Positions 8,576 through 15,951 of a stretch of DNA of 64,000 bases are shown here, piece by piece. The stretch spans positions 1-64,000 of the forward strand of contig NZ_JAIQLH010000036.1 of assembly GCF_020037025.1 (NCBI RefSeq), read 5' to 3'. This DNA is from Streptomyces huiliensis (lineage in GTDB: Bacteria; Actinomycetota; Actinomycetes; Streptomycetales; Streptomycetaceae). Both the position numbers and the translations under genes were made by a program. The notes beneath the pieces were generated by a model, which was not told the origin of the DNA, made no database searches, and saw only the letters and a program-made list of their open reading frames with translations. Each line of letters starts with the position of its first letter. Within the stretch, counting starts at the first letter, position 1.

Positions 8576-9658
8576 TCAGAGCGTGACCGTGCGGCCCTCC
8601 GTCGCCGACGTCCTCGCCGCCTCCAGGACGCGCAGCGTCGCCGCTGCCTCCCCGGCGGTGACCGGTGGGCGGCCGCCGGTGCGGAGGGCCTCGACAACGG
8701 CCGCGTAGTAGGCGGGGTAGTCGCCGGGGAGGGTGGGTACGGGCTCGCCGCCGCCGGTCAGCGGGGACTCGCCCTCGCCGAGCCGGCCCCAGAGGGAGCG
8801 GGGCTCGACGCCCCAGGGGGTGCCGTCGTCCGGGCGGAGGCCCTCGCGGAGGGCGGCCTCCTGCGGGTCGAGGCCGTACTTGACGTAGCCGCCGTCGCTG
8901 CCCAGCACGCGGAAGCGGGGGCCGAGTTGGGCGGTGGTGGCGCTCATCCAGAGGTGGGAGCGGACGCCGTCGGCGTGGCGGAGGGCGATGAAGGTGTCGT
9001 CGTCAGCCTCGGCGCCGGGGCGGCGGACGTCCGCTTCCGCGTAGACGGTGACGACAGGTCCGAAGAGGGTCAGCGCCTGGTCGACCAGGTGGCTGCCGAG
9101 ATCGTAGAGGAGGCCGCCCAGTTCGGCCGGGTCGCCGGACTCGCGCCAGCCGCCCTTGAGGTGCGGGCGCCACCGCTCGAAGCGGGACTCGAAGCGCAGG
9201 ACGCGGCCGAGGCTGCCGTCGCCGACCAGGGAGCGGACGGTGCGGAAGTCGTTGTCCCAGCGGCGGTTCTGGAAGACGCTGAGCAGCAGTCCGCGCCGCT
9301 CGGCCAGTGCGCCCAGCTCCTCCGCCTCGGCGGCGGTGGCGGAGAGGGGCTTGTCGACGACGACCGGCAGTCCGGCCTCCAGGGCGCGGCGGGCCAGCGG
9401 TACGTGGGTGCGGTTGGGGGAGGCGACGACGATCAGATCGAGTTCGGCGGCGCGGTCGAAGAGCTCGTCGGGGCCGGCGGCGGTCCGGGTGCCGGGGTGC
9501 TCGGTGGCGACCTGCCGCTGCCGCTCCGGGTTGGCGGTGACGACCGTGTCGAGGGCCAGGCCCTCGGTGGCGGCGATCAGCGGGGCGTGGAAGAACGACC
9601 CCGCGACGCCGTAGCCGATCAGGCCGACGCGGAGGGGGGTGTCGGTGATGCCGTCCAT
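8576..9658 (-). CDS. Gfo/Idh/MocA family oxidoreductase
   Basis: A 360-residue NAD(P)-dependent dehydrogenase. The Rossmann start is G-L-I-G-Y-G-V-A-G. The conserved V-V-V-D-K-P-L motif with its catalytic-type Lys is near residue 100, and the D-L-G-S-H-L-V-D-Q stretch with the conserved His is near residue 185. Members oxidise sugars, inositols or related polyols. The ATG at 9658 is preferred over one at 9694, since the latter would place the operator palindrome inside the gene. It is divergent from a ROK repressor gene across 56 bases, so it is probably the target of that repressor. Confidence 0.9.
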   Translation of the reverse strand: MDGITDTPLRVGLIGYGVAGSFFHAPLIAATEGLALDTVVTANPERQRQVATEHPGTRTAAGPDELFDRAAELDLIVVASPNRTHVPLARRALEAGLPVVVDKPLSATAAEAEELGALAERRGLLLSVFQNRRWDNDFRTVRSLVGDGSLGRVLRFESRFERWRPHLKGGWRESGDPAELGGLLYDLGSHLVDQALTLFGPVVTVYAEADVRRPGAEADDDTFIALRHADGVRSHLWMSATTAQLGPRFRVLGSDGGYVKYGLDPQEAALREGLRPDDGTPWGVEPRSLWGRLGEGESPLTGGGEPVPTLPGDYPAYYAAVVEALRTGGRPPVTAGEAAATLRVLEAARTSATEGRTVTL

Positions 9659-9668
9659 GCCCGCCACT

Positions 9669-9687
9669 TTGGCAACACTGTTGCAAA
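9669..9687. promoter_or_regulatory. palindromic operator between oxidoreductase and ROK genes
   Basis: GCAACA-C-TGTTGC at 9672-9684 is a perfect inverted repeat, and the flanks add further A/T symmetry. It lies in the 56-base space between the two divergent genes and overlaps the predicted -35 of the ROK gene. It is a likely binding site for the adjacent ROK regulator, inferred from position and symmetry. Confidence 0.65.
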
Positions 9688-9708
9688 AGCGCAAGCGCCC
9701 ACGACAAT
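9681..9708 (+). promoter_or_regulatory. predicted promoter of the ROK gene (leaderless transcript)
   Basis: TTGCAA at 9681-9686 and GACAAT at 9703-9708 are separated by 16 bases. The GTG start at 9715 comes six bases after the -10, so the transcript would begin at or next to the start codon. No ribosome-binding site is visible, which agrees with a leaderless message. The -35 overlaps the operator palindrome, implying autoregulation. Confidence 0.5.
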
Positions 9709-9714
9709 GGTTCC

Positions 9715-10776
9715 GTGAACAGGACCGATCCCGGAGCCAACCTGGCCGCGCTGCGCGACCACAACACCGCCGTCGTCCTCGGGCTGCTGCGCTGCGCCGG
9801 CCCGGCCGGTGCCAGCCGGGCCGAGCTGGCCACCCGCGCGGGGCTGACCCCGCAGGCGGTCAGCAAGATCACGAGCAGGCTGCGGGACACGGGCCTGGCC
9901 GCCGAGGCGGGCCGCCGCGCCTCCACCGGGGGCAAGCCGGCGACGGCCCTGCGGCTGGTCCCCGGCGCGGCCCATGCCGTGGGGGTGCACCTCGACCGGG
10001 ACGCCCTCACCGTCACCCTCGTCGACCTCACCGGCACCGAGACCGCCACCCGTACCGCGCCGCTCGACTTCGGGGCCGGGGCCGAAGCCGTACTGGACGC
10101 GGTGGCCGGTGCCGTGACCGCGCTGCTCGCCGACCACGCGACCGGCGACGTGCTCGGCGCTGGCGTCGCCGTCCCCGGGCCCCTCGACCACCGCAGCGGT
10201 GTGCTGCACCGGGTCACCGGCTTCCCCCGCTGGGACGGCTTCCCGCTGCGCGACGCGCTGGGCGAACGCCTCGGGCTGCCCGTCGTCGTCGACAAGGACA
10301 CCAACGCCGCCGCCCTCGGCCTCGCCCTCCGCACCCCCCGCGCCACCGGCTCCTTCGCCTACCTCCACCTGGGCACCGGCCTCGGCGCCGGGCTCGTCCT
10401 CGACGGCGGCGTCCACCGCGGGCCGCGCACGGGCGCGGGCGAGTTCGGGCACCAGGTCGTCCAGGTCGACGGCCCCCTCTGCGCCTGCGGGGACCGCGGC
10501 TGCCTCGAAGCGCTCTGCCTCGCCGCCGTCACCGCGGGCGACACCGCACGAGCGGCCCGGCTCCTCGGCATCGGCGCGCTCAACCTCGTCCGCCTGCTGG
10601 ACATCGACAGCGTCCTGCTGGGCGGCGGCGCGGTGCTCGCCCGGCCCACGGCCTACGTGGACGGGGTCCGGGACGTGCTCGGCGGCGCGGTCCCGGTCGA
10701 CGTCGTCCCCGAGGGGGCGCGGGTGGTCGTCGGAGGCGCGGCCGAGCTGGTCCTCGCGCCCCTCTTCGGGGTGTGA
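9715..10776 (+). CDS. ROK family transcriptional regulator
   Basis: A 353-residue protein. Residues about 10-70 form a winged helix-turn-helix (S-R-A-E-L-A-T-R-A-G-L-T-P-Q-A-V-S). The rest is a ROK sugar-kinase-like domain with the zinc motif G-H followed by C-A-C-G-D-R-G-C-L-E-A-L near residues 243-267. The usual ROK sequence around residues 217-225 (L-G-T-G-L-G-A-G) is present. ROK regulators respond to sugars or phosphosugars. The divergent Gfo/Idh gene suggests control of a sugar or polyol dehydrogenase. Confidence 0.9.
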   Translation: MNRTDPGANLAALRDHNTAVVLGLLRCAGPAGASRAELATRAGLTPQAVSKITSRLRDTGLAAEAGRRASTGGKPATALRLVPGAAHAVGVHLDRDALTVTLVDLTGTETATRTAPLDFGAGAEAVLDAVAGAVTALLADHATGDVLGAGVAVPGPLDHRSGVLHRVTGFPRWDGFPLRDALGERLGLPVVVDKDTNAAALGLALRTPRATGSFAYLHLGTGLGAGLVLDGGVHRGPRTGAGEFGHQVVQVDGPLCACGDRGCLEALCLAAVTAGDTARAARLLGIGALNLVRLLDIDSVLLGGGAVLARPTAYVDGVRDVLGGAVPVDVVPEGARVVVGGAAELVLAPLFGV

Positions 10777-10832
10777 GGGGTGACCGGCGTCGGACGGCCG
10801 GAAGTTCCCGGCCGCCCGACGCCGGTCACCCC
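10777..10832 (+). terminator. strong hairpin terminator after the ROK gene
   Basis: Starting at the base after the stop codon, a perfect 17-bp stem (GGGGTGACCGGCGTCGG and its complement) encloses a further CGGCCGG/CCGGCCG stem. No U tract follows, as is usual for high-GC terminators. Confidence 0.75.
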
Positions 10833-10833
10833 T

Positions 10834-10911
10834 CCGGGGGAACGGAATGCACCCTTACCGGCTCATCGCGTTGTTCCTCACGTGATGTCCGCATTCCGTG
10901 TCGTCCCCCGG
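10834..10911. repeat. long-range inverted repeat in the leader of the 102-residue secreted protein
   Basis: CCGGGGGA-ACGGAATGC at 10834-10850 pairs with GCATTCCGT...TCCCCCGG at 10891-10911. The right arm carries four extra bases and the loop is about 40 bases. The right arm ends just before the ribosome site of the gene at 10924, so the structure could affect translation or act as an attenuator. Confidence 0.5.
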
Positions 10912-10923
10912 AAGGGAACCCCC

Positions 10924-11232
10924 ATGAGAACCGCCGCCCTCCTCCCCGCCCTCGTCGCCGCCCTGCTGTTCAGCGCCGTCGCTCCCGTCACGGCCGCCCC
11001 ACACGGGATCAGCCGGACCTACCACGACCCGGCGGGCAAGGCCGCCACCCACACCCTCCTCTGCCCGGGGCGCGAGCACGCGCACAGCGGGGGCGCGCAG
11101 GTGCACGACCCGCACAACTTCGTGTCCACCTCTCAGCCGACGGACGACCGCCGCGGCTGGACGATCACCACCGAGCCGATCCCGGGCAACAACCGCGCCC
11201 GCAAGGTGACCCTCTACGTCCTCTGCGCCTGA
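10924..11232 (+). CDS. hypothetical secreted protein, 102 residues
   Basis: An unrecognised protein with a Sec signal peptide (M-R-T start, hydrophobic residues about 5-20, V-T-A-A-P cleavage region near residue 24). The mature part is about 78 residues, contains T-L-L-C-P-G and ends Y-V-L-C-A, so one disulfide between these cysteines is possible. A GGAAGGGAACC site precedes the ATG. A complex inverted repeat lies just upstream. It is likely exported to the cell surface or medium; the function is unknown. Confidence 0.7.
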   Translation: MRTAALLPALVAALLFSAVAPVTAAPHGISRTYHDPAGKAATHTLLCPGREHAHSGGAQVHDPHNFVSTSQPTDDRRGWTITTEPIPGNNRARKVTLYVLCA

Positions 11233-11427
11233 CTGACCGAACGGCCCCCGCGCCGCCCCCGCACCCCGTCCGGGTGAGCCGGCCCTCGTCCCAACGGGCG
11301 GAAGTACGCCGCCGGCCGGGGGACATGTCCGTCGTGTCCTTCGCCATCCGGCGCGCGGCGGGGATGCTCCCGGCCGACCGGAGTTACCGGCCGGAGTGCC
11401 GGAGTCCCCAGCCGTAAAGGTTCCCCG

Positions 11428-12288
11428 ATGCCGTTGTCCCGCGCGCTGCCGATCACCGTGACCGCCGCGCTCGTCCTGCCGGCGCTCGCCCTCGGCCCCG
11501 CCGGGCCCGCGGCGGCCGGCACCCCGTCCCTCGCGACTGTCGCTCACCGTGCCCACCGCGGCGACCGGCCGGGGTGCGGAGAGGCGGGCCGCACCGAGTT
11601 CCCGATCGTCTCCCGGCTCGCCGGCGGCCCGGACGTCTACGAGCGCGGCGCCACCGCGCCCGCCTGGGAGCTGGAGCTCCGCAACGTCACGGGCGAGGAC
11701 TGCCGGGACGTGCACCCCGTCGCCGTCCTGGCCGACGCCAAGCGGGCGCTCCGGCCCGACCACATCCACCTGGAGTTCTACGACAAGGACGGGGCCCGCT
11801 GGCGGCCGGTGCGGTTCGAACGGACCGAGGAGGCCGAGAACGTCGGCGTCTTCGACGGCGGCCCGTCCGGTTTCCGGGGCTTCACCGTCCCGGCCCGCCG
11901 GGCGGTCGTCGTCCCGCTGCGGCTCGGTTTCACCGACGCGGCCCCGGACGGGCCGGTCACCGCGAACGTCACCGCGGTCCAGCGGCGCGGCGCGGACGGC
12001 GCCTGGGTGGGGGAGTCCGGCGACTACACCTTCACCGTCGCCTCCGCCGCGGCCCCCGCCCCCGTACCCGTCAGGCCGGGCCCCACGCCGCACGCCGTCC
12101 CGGTGCCGGGACGCGACCCCGCCCCGCCGGTCCTCGCCGCCACCGGCGGCTCGCACGCCGTCCCCGTGCTCGGCACCGCCGCCGGGGTCTGCCTCGCCGG
12201 CGGCGCGGGGCTGCTGGTGTGGGCCCGCCGGATGCGGCGCCGGGGCGAGCCCCCGGCGGCCCGAGGGCCGTCACCGCGGGCTGACTAG
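11428..12288 (+). CDS. LAxTG sorting-signal surface protein
   Basis: A 286-residue exported protein. Residues 1-31 are a signal peptide. The mature domain is about 175 residues, with cysteines at 50 and 92 and a beta-rich pattern. It is followed by a Pro-rich linker and then a sorting signal: L-A-A-T-G at 236-240, a hydrophobic helix at about 247-265 and a basic R-R-M-R-R-R tail. LAxTG motifs are recognised by class E sortases in Streptomyces, the enzymes that anchor chaplins (family knowledge). A sortase-like gene lies 1.7 kb downstream on the same strand, but it looks class F, so the cognate enzyme may be elsewhere. Confidence 0.8.
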   Translation: MPLSRALPITVTAALVLPALALGPAGPAAAGTPSLATVAHRAHRGDRPGCGEAGRTEFPIVSRLAGGPDVYERGATAPAWELELRNVTGEDCRDVHPVAVLADAKRALRPDHIHLEFYDKDGARWRPVRFERTEEAENVGVFDGGPSGFRGFTVPARRAVVVPLRLGFTDAAPDGPVTANVTAVQRRGADGAWVGESGDYTFTVASAAAPAPVPVRPGPTPHAVPVPGRDPAPPVLAATGGSHAVPVLGTAAGVCLAGGAGLLVWARRMRRRGEPPAARGPSPRAD

Positions 12289-12398
12289 GCTGGGAGGTGC
12301 CGGCCGGCGGGCGAGCCCCGCCGGTCCGGTTCGTCCCCGATCCGGCGAGGGGCCCGCGGGCCCGGCGACGGGCCGCCCAGCATGGCAGGAGTTCCGCA

Positions 12399-13178
12399 GT
12401 GGCAGAGCGCAAGCCCATCGAGTCCTGGCTCACCGACATGGACGGTGTGCTGATGCACGAAGGCGTCCCGGTCCCGGGGGCGGACACCTTCATCTCCCGG
12501 CTCCGGGACTCCGGGAAGCCCTTCCTGGTGCTCACCAACAACTCCATCTACACCCCGCGCGACCTGCACGCCCGCCTCCAGCGCATCGGCCTCGACGTGC
12601 CCGTCGGCAACATCTGGACCTCCGCCCTGGCCACCGCCCAGTTCCTGGACGACCAGCGGCCGGGCGGCACCGCGTACGTCATCGGCGAGGCCGGGCTGAC
12701 CACCGCGCTGCACGACATCGGCTACGTCCTCACCGACGCGGATCCCGACTACGTCGTGCTGGGCGAGACGCGGACGTACTCCTTCGAGGCGCTGACGAAG
12801 GCGATCCGGCTGATCAACGCCGGTGCCCGGTTCATCGCCACCAACCCCGACGAGACGGGTCCGTCCGCCGAGGGCGCCCTGCCCGCCACCGGCTCCGTCG
12901 CCGCGCTGATCACCAAGGCGACCGGCCGCGAGCCCTACTTCGTCGGCAAGCCCAACCCGCTGATGATGCGAGCCGGCCTCAACGTCATCGGCGCCCACTC
13001 CGAGACCAGCGCGATGATCGGCGACCGGATGGACACCGACGTCCTCGCCGGGCTGGAGGCGGGCATGGAGACGTTCCTGGTGCTCACCGGGCTGACCAGG
13101 CCCGACGAGATCGACCGCTACCCCTTCCGGCCGTCCCGCGTCGTCGACTCGATCGCGGATCTCACCGAACTGATCTGA
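12399..13178 (+). CDS. HAD-IIA family hydrolase (NagD-like)
   Basis: A 259-residue phosphatase of the haloacid dehalogenase superfamily, class IIA. Motif I is D-M-D-G-V-L near residue 13, motif II is the L-T-N-N-S stretch, and the C-terminal motif is G-D-R-M-D-T-D with K-P-N-P upstream of it. These residues fit nucleophile Asp, general acid Asp and Mg-binding acids of NagD/4-nitrophenylphosphatase-like enzymes. The GTG start at 12399 is chosen because AGGAG lies 8 bases upstream. It sits between surface-protein genes but is cytosolic, so a link to sortase function is not evident. Confidence 0.88.
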   Translation: MAERKPIESWLTDMDGVLMHEGVPVPGADTFISRLRDSGKPFLVLTNNSIYTPRDLHARLQRIGLDVPVGNIWTSALATAQFLDDQRPGGTAYVIGEAGLTTALHDIGYVLTDADPDYVVLGETRTYSFEALTKAIRLINAGARFIATNPDETGPSAEGALPATGSVAALITKATGREPYFVGKPNPLMMRAGLNVIGAHSETSAMIGDRMDTDVLAGLEAGMETFLVLTGLTRPDEIDRYPFRPSRVVDSIADLTELI

Positions 13179-13355
13179 AACGGGCACCCGCGGGCACCCG
13201 CGGACGTCCGGAGGCTCCCGGACGGCGGACAGCCGCTGCCCGCCGTCCGGGCGGTACGGACATCCGGATCGTCACCGGTTGGAGTAACGGGAGCACGGAG
13301 CGGATGCGCGGCCCGTCCCGGGCAGGTGAACTTCTGAGGTATCAGGAGGTTCATC

Positions 13356-14012
13356 ATGGTTTCAGTCCGCTCCGCACTCTGTGGTGCGCTGGCGGCGGTC
13401 GCCGTCGGTGCCGCTCCCGCCCATGCCCTAGATGATCCCGTGACCACCCGGACCACGACGGTCGACATCGTCCCTCTCACCGCGAAGCCCGGCGCCGACG
13501 TCCGGGTCCGCGTCTCCGGGTGCACCGGCGAACGCGCCACGGCCGTCTCGGAGGCGTTCGTGACCGACGCCAAGCTCACCCGCGACACCACCGGACACCT
13601 CGCCGACGCCACCGTCCGCTCCACCACCACCGCCGGCACCTACCCCGTACGGATCAGCTGCGACGGGCGGGACGGCTTCGCCGAAGGCCAGCTGACCGTC
13701 ATCCAGGACACCGGCGCGGCCTCCCTCACCGAGGGCCACGACGGCCGGGGCCCCGCCGCCCCCGGGCATGACGGACACGACGGCTTCGTCGCCCAAGAAC
13801 ACGCCCAAGAACACGCGCAAGAGCACGCCCAGGAACACGACCACGACCACGGCGTCCCCGTCGCGCCCGTCCCGGCCGGCGGCGGCGGTACCGCCCCCGT
13901 CGCCGCCTCGGGCACCCCCGGCACCCCCGGCCTGGTCGTCGGCGGCGTCGGCGTTCTGATCGCGGGCGGTCTGATCTGGTACCGCCGGCGTACCGAGGCA
14001 GGCAGAAGGTGA
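13356..14012 (+). CDS. histidine-rich surface-anchored hypothetical protein
   Basis: A 218-residue exported protein. The signal peptide is residues 1-24 (cleavage after H-A). An Ig-like beta domain with two cysteines follows to about residue 118. Next comes a His/Gly/Asp-rich linker with four exact A-Q-E-H tetrapeptides at residues 146-161 and D-H-D-H, then a Pro/Gly region, a C-terminal membrane helix (about 193-208) and a basic tail. No clear LPxTG or LAxTG is seen. The ATG has an AGGAGG site. A sortase gene starts 19 bases after its stop, so the pair is probably co-transcribed. Metal binding by the His repeat is inferred. Confidence 0.75.
   Translation: MVSVRSALCGALAAVAVGAAPAHALDDPVTTRTTTVDIVPLTAKPGADVRVRVSGCTGERATAVSEAFVTDAKLTRDTTGHLADATVRSTTTAGTYPVRISCDGRDGFAEGQLTVIQDTGAASLTEGHDGRGPAAPGHDGHDGFVAQEHAQEHAQEHAQEHDHDHGVPVAPVPAGGGGTAPVAASGTPGTPGLVVGGVGVLIAGGLIWYRRRTEAGRR
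13791..13838 (+). repeat. in-frame 12-bp tandem repeat encoding A-Q-E-H
   Basis: Four near-identical 12-bp units (consensus GCCCAAGAACAC) lie in tandem inside the histidine-rich protein gene and encode four A-Q-E-H units. The unit number could vary between strains by slippage. Confidence 0.85.
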
Positions 14013-14031
14013 ACGGAAGCGACCGGGTGCC

Positions 14032-14694
14032 ATGTCGGAACCACGCGCCAGCGGCTCCGGCCGCCTGCTGACGGGCCTGGCCTGGGCCGCCCTGCTGGTC
14101 GCCCTGTGGCTGTGGGGGCGTGAGGTCACCGAGGTGCCCATGAGCTCCTGGCCCGCCACCGGCGACGTGGCCGCCGCGGGCCGGCCGCCCGCCCGGGAGC
14201 TGCCGCCGCCGCTCGCCCCGCTGCCCGGAGCCCAGCCCGAGCGGCTGGCCATCCGGGCCATGGGGCTGCGCGCCCCCATCGAGGGCCACGGCCTCACGCC
14301 CCAGGGAGCGGTGGAGCCGCCGCCGTACGAGAGGCCGGACGCCGTCGCCTGGTACCGCGGCGGCCCGCAGCCCGGCAGCCTCGGCGCGGCCGTGCTCGTC
14401 GGACACGTGGACACCGAACGGGCGCCCGCCGTCTTCTCCGACCTGGGCAAGCTCAAGCGCGGCGAGACCGTGACCGTCAGCCGGGTCGACGGCTCCACCG
14501 CCGACTTCACCGTCGAGGACGTCACCGTCGTCGGCAAGGACCGGTTCGACGCCGCCAGGGTCTACGGCCCCCGTGACCCCGGCCGGGCCGAACTCCGGCT
14601 GATCACCTGCGGCGGCGACTACGACCGCGCCCGCCGCGAATACAGCGCCAATGTGGTCGTCTCTGCATACCTGACCGGAAGCGGACGAGCCTGA
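14032..14694 (+). CDS. class F-like sortase
   Basis: A 220-residue membrane-anchored transpeptidase with one N-terminal helix (about residues 11-29) and a sortase beta-barrel. The catalytic His is in V-G-H-V-D-T (His125) and the nucleophile is Cys193 in L-I-T-C-G-G; an arginine in the following D-R-A-R-R-E-Y segment would complete the triad. The T-C-G-G motif and single N-terminal anchor fit the actinobacterial class F group, whose substrates are poorly known. The gene follows the histidine-rich anchored protein by 19 bases, which makes that protein a candidate substrate or partner. Confidence 0.87.
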   Translation: MSEPRASGSGRLLTGLAWAALLVALWLWGREVTEVPMSSWPATGDVAAAGRPPARELPPPLAPLPGAQPERLAIRAMGLRAPIEGHGLTPQGAVEPPPYERPDAVAWYRGGPQPGSLGAAVLVGHVDTERAPAVFSDLGKLKRGETVTVSRVDGSTADFTVEDVTVVGKDRFDAARVYGPRDPGRAELRLITCGGDYDRARREYSANVVVSAYLTGSGRA

Positions 14695-14856
14695 ACCGTG
14701 CGGGAACAGGCAATTGTGCTCCGAGAGAGCGATCTGCCGTCATGTCATGAGATGACTGCCCACGATCGTGGACACGCTGTGCCAGCATGGGGACGACCGG
14801 TTCATTGTCCCGAGGGACCCGAGGCGTCTCCCGGAAGTACACCCAAGGGGGAGTGG

Positions 14857-15927
14857 ATGTACGGCAGTCACACCGGCCACACCCGATCAGCCCGTCCGGC
14901 CCTGGCCCGCGGCGGCACCGCGACGGCCGCCCTGGCCGCCGCGCTGGTCGGACTCGCCGGACTCACCGGCTGCTCCTCCTCCGACGACGAGGCCGCGTCC
15001 CGTCCGCAGCCGTCCGCCGCCTCCCCCTCCCAACTGCCCCGGGACCACTCCCCGTTCTGGGTGAACCCCAACGGCAACGCCGCCCGGCAGGCGGCCCGGC
15101 TCCGCGGCTCCGGCAAGGAGCGGGAGGCCCAGCTGATCGCGAAGATCGCCCAGCAGCCGGTCGCCGAGTGGATCGGCGTCGACGACCCCGAGAGTCAGAC
15201 CCGCGGCTTCACCGAGGCGGCGGCCAGGGCCGACCGCGACGCCCTCCTCGTCCTCTACAACATCCCGCACCGCGACTGCGGCCAGTACTCCCAGGGCGGC
15301 GCCGCCGACGGCGACTCCTACCGCGCCTGGCTGGACCGGGCCGCGAGCGGCATCGGCGACCGCCGCGCCACCGTGATCCTGGAACCCGACGCGCTGCCGC
15401 ACATGGAGGACGGCTGCACGCCCCAGCAGTTCCACGAGGAGCGGTACGCGCTGCTCAAGGATGCCGTCCGCAGGCTGAAGGCGCTGCCGCGCACCAAGGT
15501 CTACCTGGACGCCGGCAACCCCAGCTGGGTCACCCCGGCCGACCGGATGGCCGAGCCCCTGCGCCGCGCCGGCATCGACCGGGCGGACGGCTTCGCGCTC
15601 AACGTCTCCAACTTCCAGACCACCCAGGCCAGCAAGGAGTACGGGCGCACCCTCTCGGCGCTGGTGGGCTACAAGCACTTCGTCATCGACACCAGCCGCA
15701 ACGGGAACGGGCCGCTCTCCGACGGCGACCACGAGAAGGCCTGGTGCAACCCGTCCGGCCGGGCGCTCGGCGAACCGCCGACCACCCGCACCGGCGACCG
15801 GCTGGTCGACGCCTACCTGTGGGTCAAGCGGCCCGGCGAGTCGGACGGGGCCTGCAAGGGCGGCCCCGACGCGGGCGAGTGGTGGGAGACGTACGCCCTG
15901 GAGCTGGCGCGGAACGCGCGCTCCTGA
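14857..15927 (+). CDS. cslZ: glycoside hydrolase family 6 lipoprotein (CslZ-type endoglucanase)
   Basis: A 356-residue secreted enzyme. It has a lipoprotein signal peptide with L-T-G-C lipobox (Cys39), a Ser/Pro linker, then a GH6 cellulase domain. Hallmarks are the N-I-P-H-R-D-C-G segment with its catalytic-type Asp, V-I-L-E-P-D-A-L, and the final W-V-K-R-P-G-E-S-D-G stretch. In Streptomyces, CslZ is encoded beside cslA and glxA and acts on the beta-glucan made at hyphal tips. Here it faces glxA with 24 bases between stops. The ATG at 14857 has an AAGGGGGAG site; upstream sequence in frame is non-coding in character. Confidence 0.88.
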   Translation: MYGSHTGHTRSARPALARGGTATAALAAALVGLAGLTGCSSSDDEAASRPQPSAASPSQLPRDHSPFWVNPNGNAARQAARLRGSGKEREAQLIAKIAQQPVAEWIGVDDPESQTRGFTEAAARADRDALLVLYNIPHRDCGQYSQGGAADGDSYRAWLDRAASGIGDRRATVILEPDALPHMEDGCTPQQFHEERYALLKDAVRRLKALPRTKVYLDAGNPSWVTPADRMAEPLRRAGIDRADGFALNVSNFQTTQASKEYGRTLSALVGYKHFVIDTSRNGNGPLSDGDHEKAWCNPSGRALGEPPTTRTGDRLVDAYLWVKRPGESDGACKGGPDAGEWWETYALELARNARS

Positions 15928-15951
15928 ACCGGGCGCGGCCCTTCGGCGGAC

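Noticed and set aside
13791-13838. CRISPR-like repeats
   Set aside because: They are contiguous 12-bp coding repeats with no spacers.
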